In this document: positions 6,034 through 6,321 of the stretch, piece after piece
How the letters are laid out: each line of letters starts with the position of its first letter
Numbering within the stretch: the first letter of the stretch is position 1
From: an uncultured Lachnospiraceae bacterium
GTDB lineage: Bacteria > Bacillota > Clostridia > Lachnospirales > Lachnospiraceae
DNA: 6,321 nt
NCBI GenBank assembly: GCA_958444395.1
Contig: CAUCOL010000114.1
Span: forward strand, 1 to 6,321
Reading direction: 5' to 3'
Position numbers and translations under genes: made by a program
The notes under the pieces: model-generated
Databases searched by the model: none
What the model was told of the DNA's origin: nothing
What the model saw: only the letters and a program-made list of their open reading frames with translations

Positions 6034-6321
6034 AATAAAAGAAGCATTAACCGGAAAGAAATCATTTATAGGATTTGTTACTGCAGGGGATCCAAGTCTG
6101 GATAAGACAGAGGAGTTTGTATTGGAAATGGAACGGGCAGGTGCCGGACTGGTCGAACTGGGTGTACCGTTTTCTGATCCGATCGCGGAGGGACCGGTGA
6201 TCCAGGATGCCAATATCCGCGCACTGTCTGCCGGCTGCACGACAGATAAGCTGTTCGATATGGTAGCACATCTGCGTCAGAAAACACAGATCCCACTGGT
6301 ATTTCTGGCATATGTAAATAC
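6026..6321 (+). CDS. trpA: Tryptophan synthase alpha subunit (N-terminal part, cut by window edge)
   Basis: Cleaves indole-3-glycerol phosphate to indole and glyceraldehyde 3-phosphate and passes indole to TrpB through a tunnel. The ATG at 6026 lies inside the end of trpB (ATGAGTAG, 8-nt overlap), suggesting translational coupling; AGGGGGA at 6010-6016 gives a 9-nt spacing. Ninety-eight codons are visible of a usual 260 or so, and the frame is open to the edge. The start [24 protein letters not shown] is typical, with the TAGDP strand-loop at 19-23 and [19 protein letters not shown] at 42-60. Glu44 corresponds to catalytic Glu49 of the Salmonella enzyme. The residue matching catalytic Asp60 is Glu55 (codon GAG 6188-6190), a conservative but notable change. 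No frameshift is seen. Confidence 0.95.
   Translation, partial: MSRIKEALTGKKSFIGFVTAGDPSLDKTEEFVLEMERAGAGLVELGVPFSDPIAEGPVIQDANIRALSAGCTTDKLFDMVAHLRQKTQIPLVFLAYVN

Overview
The window carries most of a tryptophan biosynthesis operon, all on the + strand, in the order trpE-trpG-trpD-trpC-trpB-trpA (trpA is cut by the right edge). Organism: most likely a Gram-positive Clostridia-type bacterium (Bacillota), probably of the Lachnospiraceae kind. The reasons are a tRNA-sensing T-box leader in front of trpE (not TRAP or an enterobacterial trpL-type attenuator), separate trpG and trpD genes, a BspA-type leucine-rich-repeat gene upstream, AGGAGG-type ribosome binding sites and moderate GC. Genus cannot be read from the sequence.

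Layout. 1-233: C-terminal end of a leucine-rich-repeat (LRR_5/BspA-like) protein. 234-324: gap with a short direct repeat and a weak candidate terminator. 325-352: near-consensus sigma-A promoter. About 359-660: tryptophan T-box riboswitch with Stem I, UGG specifier, a Stem II pseudoknot, antiterminator and a strong competing terminator. 661-801: second leader segment, with a 24-codon ATG reading frame holding two Trp codons and a perfect 9-bp hairpin lying inside it. 802-6321: trpE, trpG, trpD, trpC, trpB and the first 98 codons of trpA, with short gaps except for an unusual 137-nt trpG-trpD spacer; trpB and trpA overlap by 8 nt.

How it works together. TrpE and TrpG form anthranilate synthase (chorismate + glutamine to anthranilate). 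TrpD adds the phosphoribosyl group, TrpC makes indole-3-glycerol phosphate, and TrpA/TrpB form tryptophan synthase. The step between TrpD and TrpC (phosphoribosylanthranilate isomerase, TrpF) has no gene here, although trpF usually lies between trpC and trpB in this operon order; it must be supplied elsewhere or by another enzyme. When uncharged tRNA-Trp accumulates it should bind the UGG specifier and the UGGC bulge, stabilise the antiterminator and let transcription reach trpE.

Most points are well known biology. Those worth a second look are the Trp-containing micro-ORF and hairpin downstream of the T-box terminator (two Trp codons in 24, against only two in the roughly 1,770 visible codons of the six enzymes), the absent trpF, a Glu at the usual catalytic Asp position of TrpA, and the long trpG-trpD spacer. 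I see no mobile element, CRISPR array, tRNA or rRNA.
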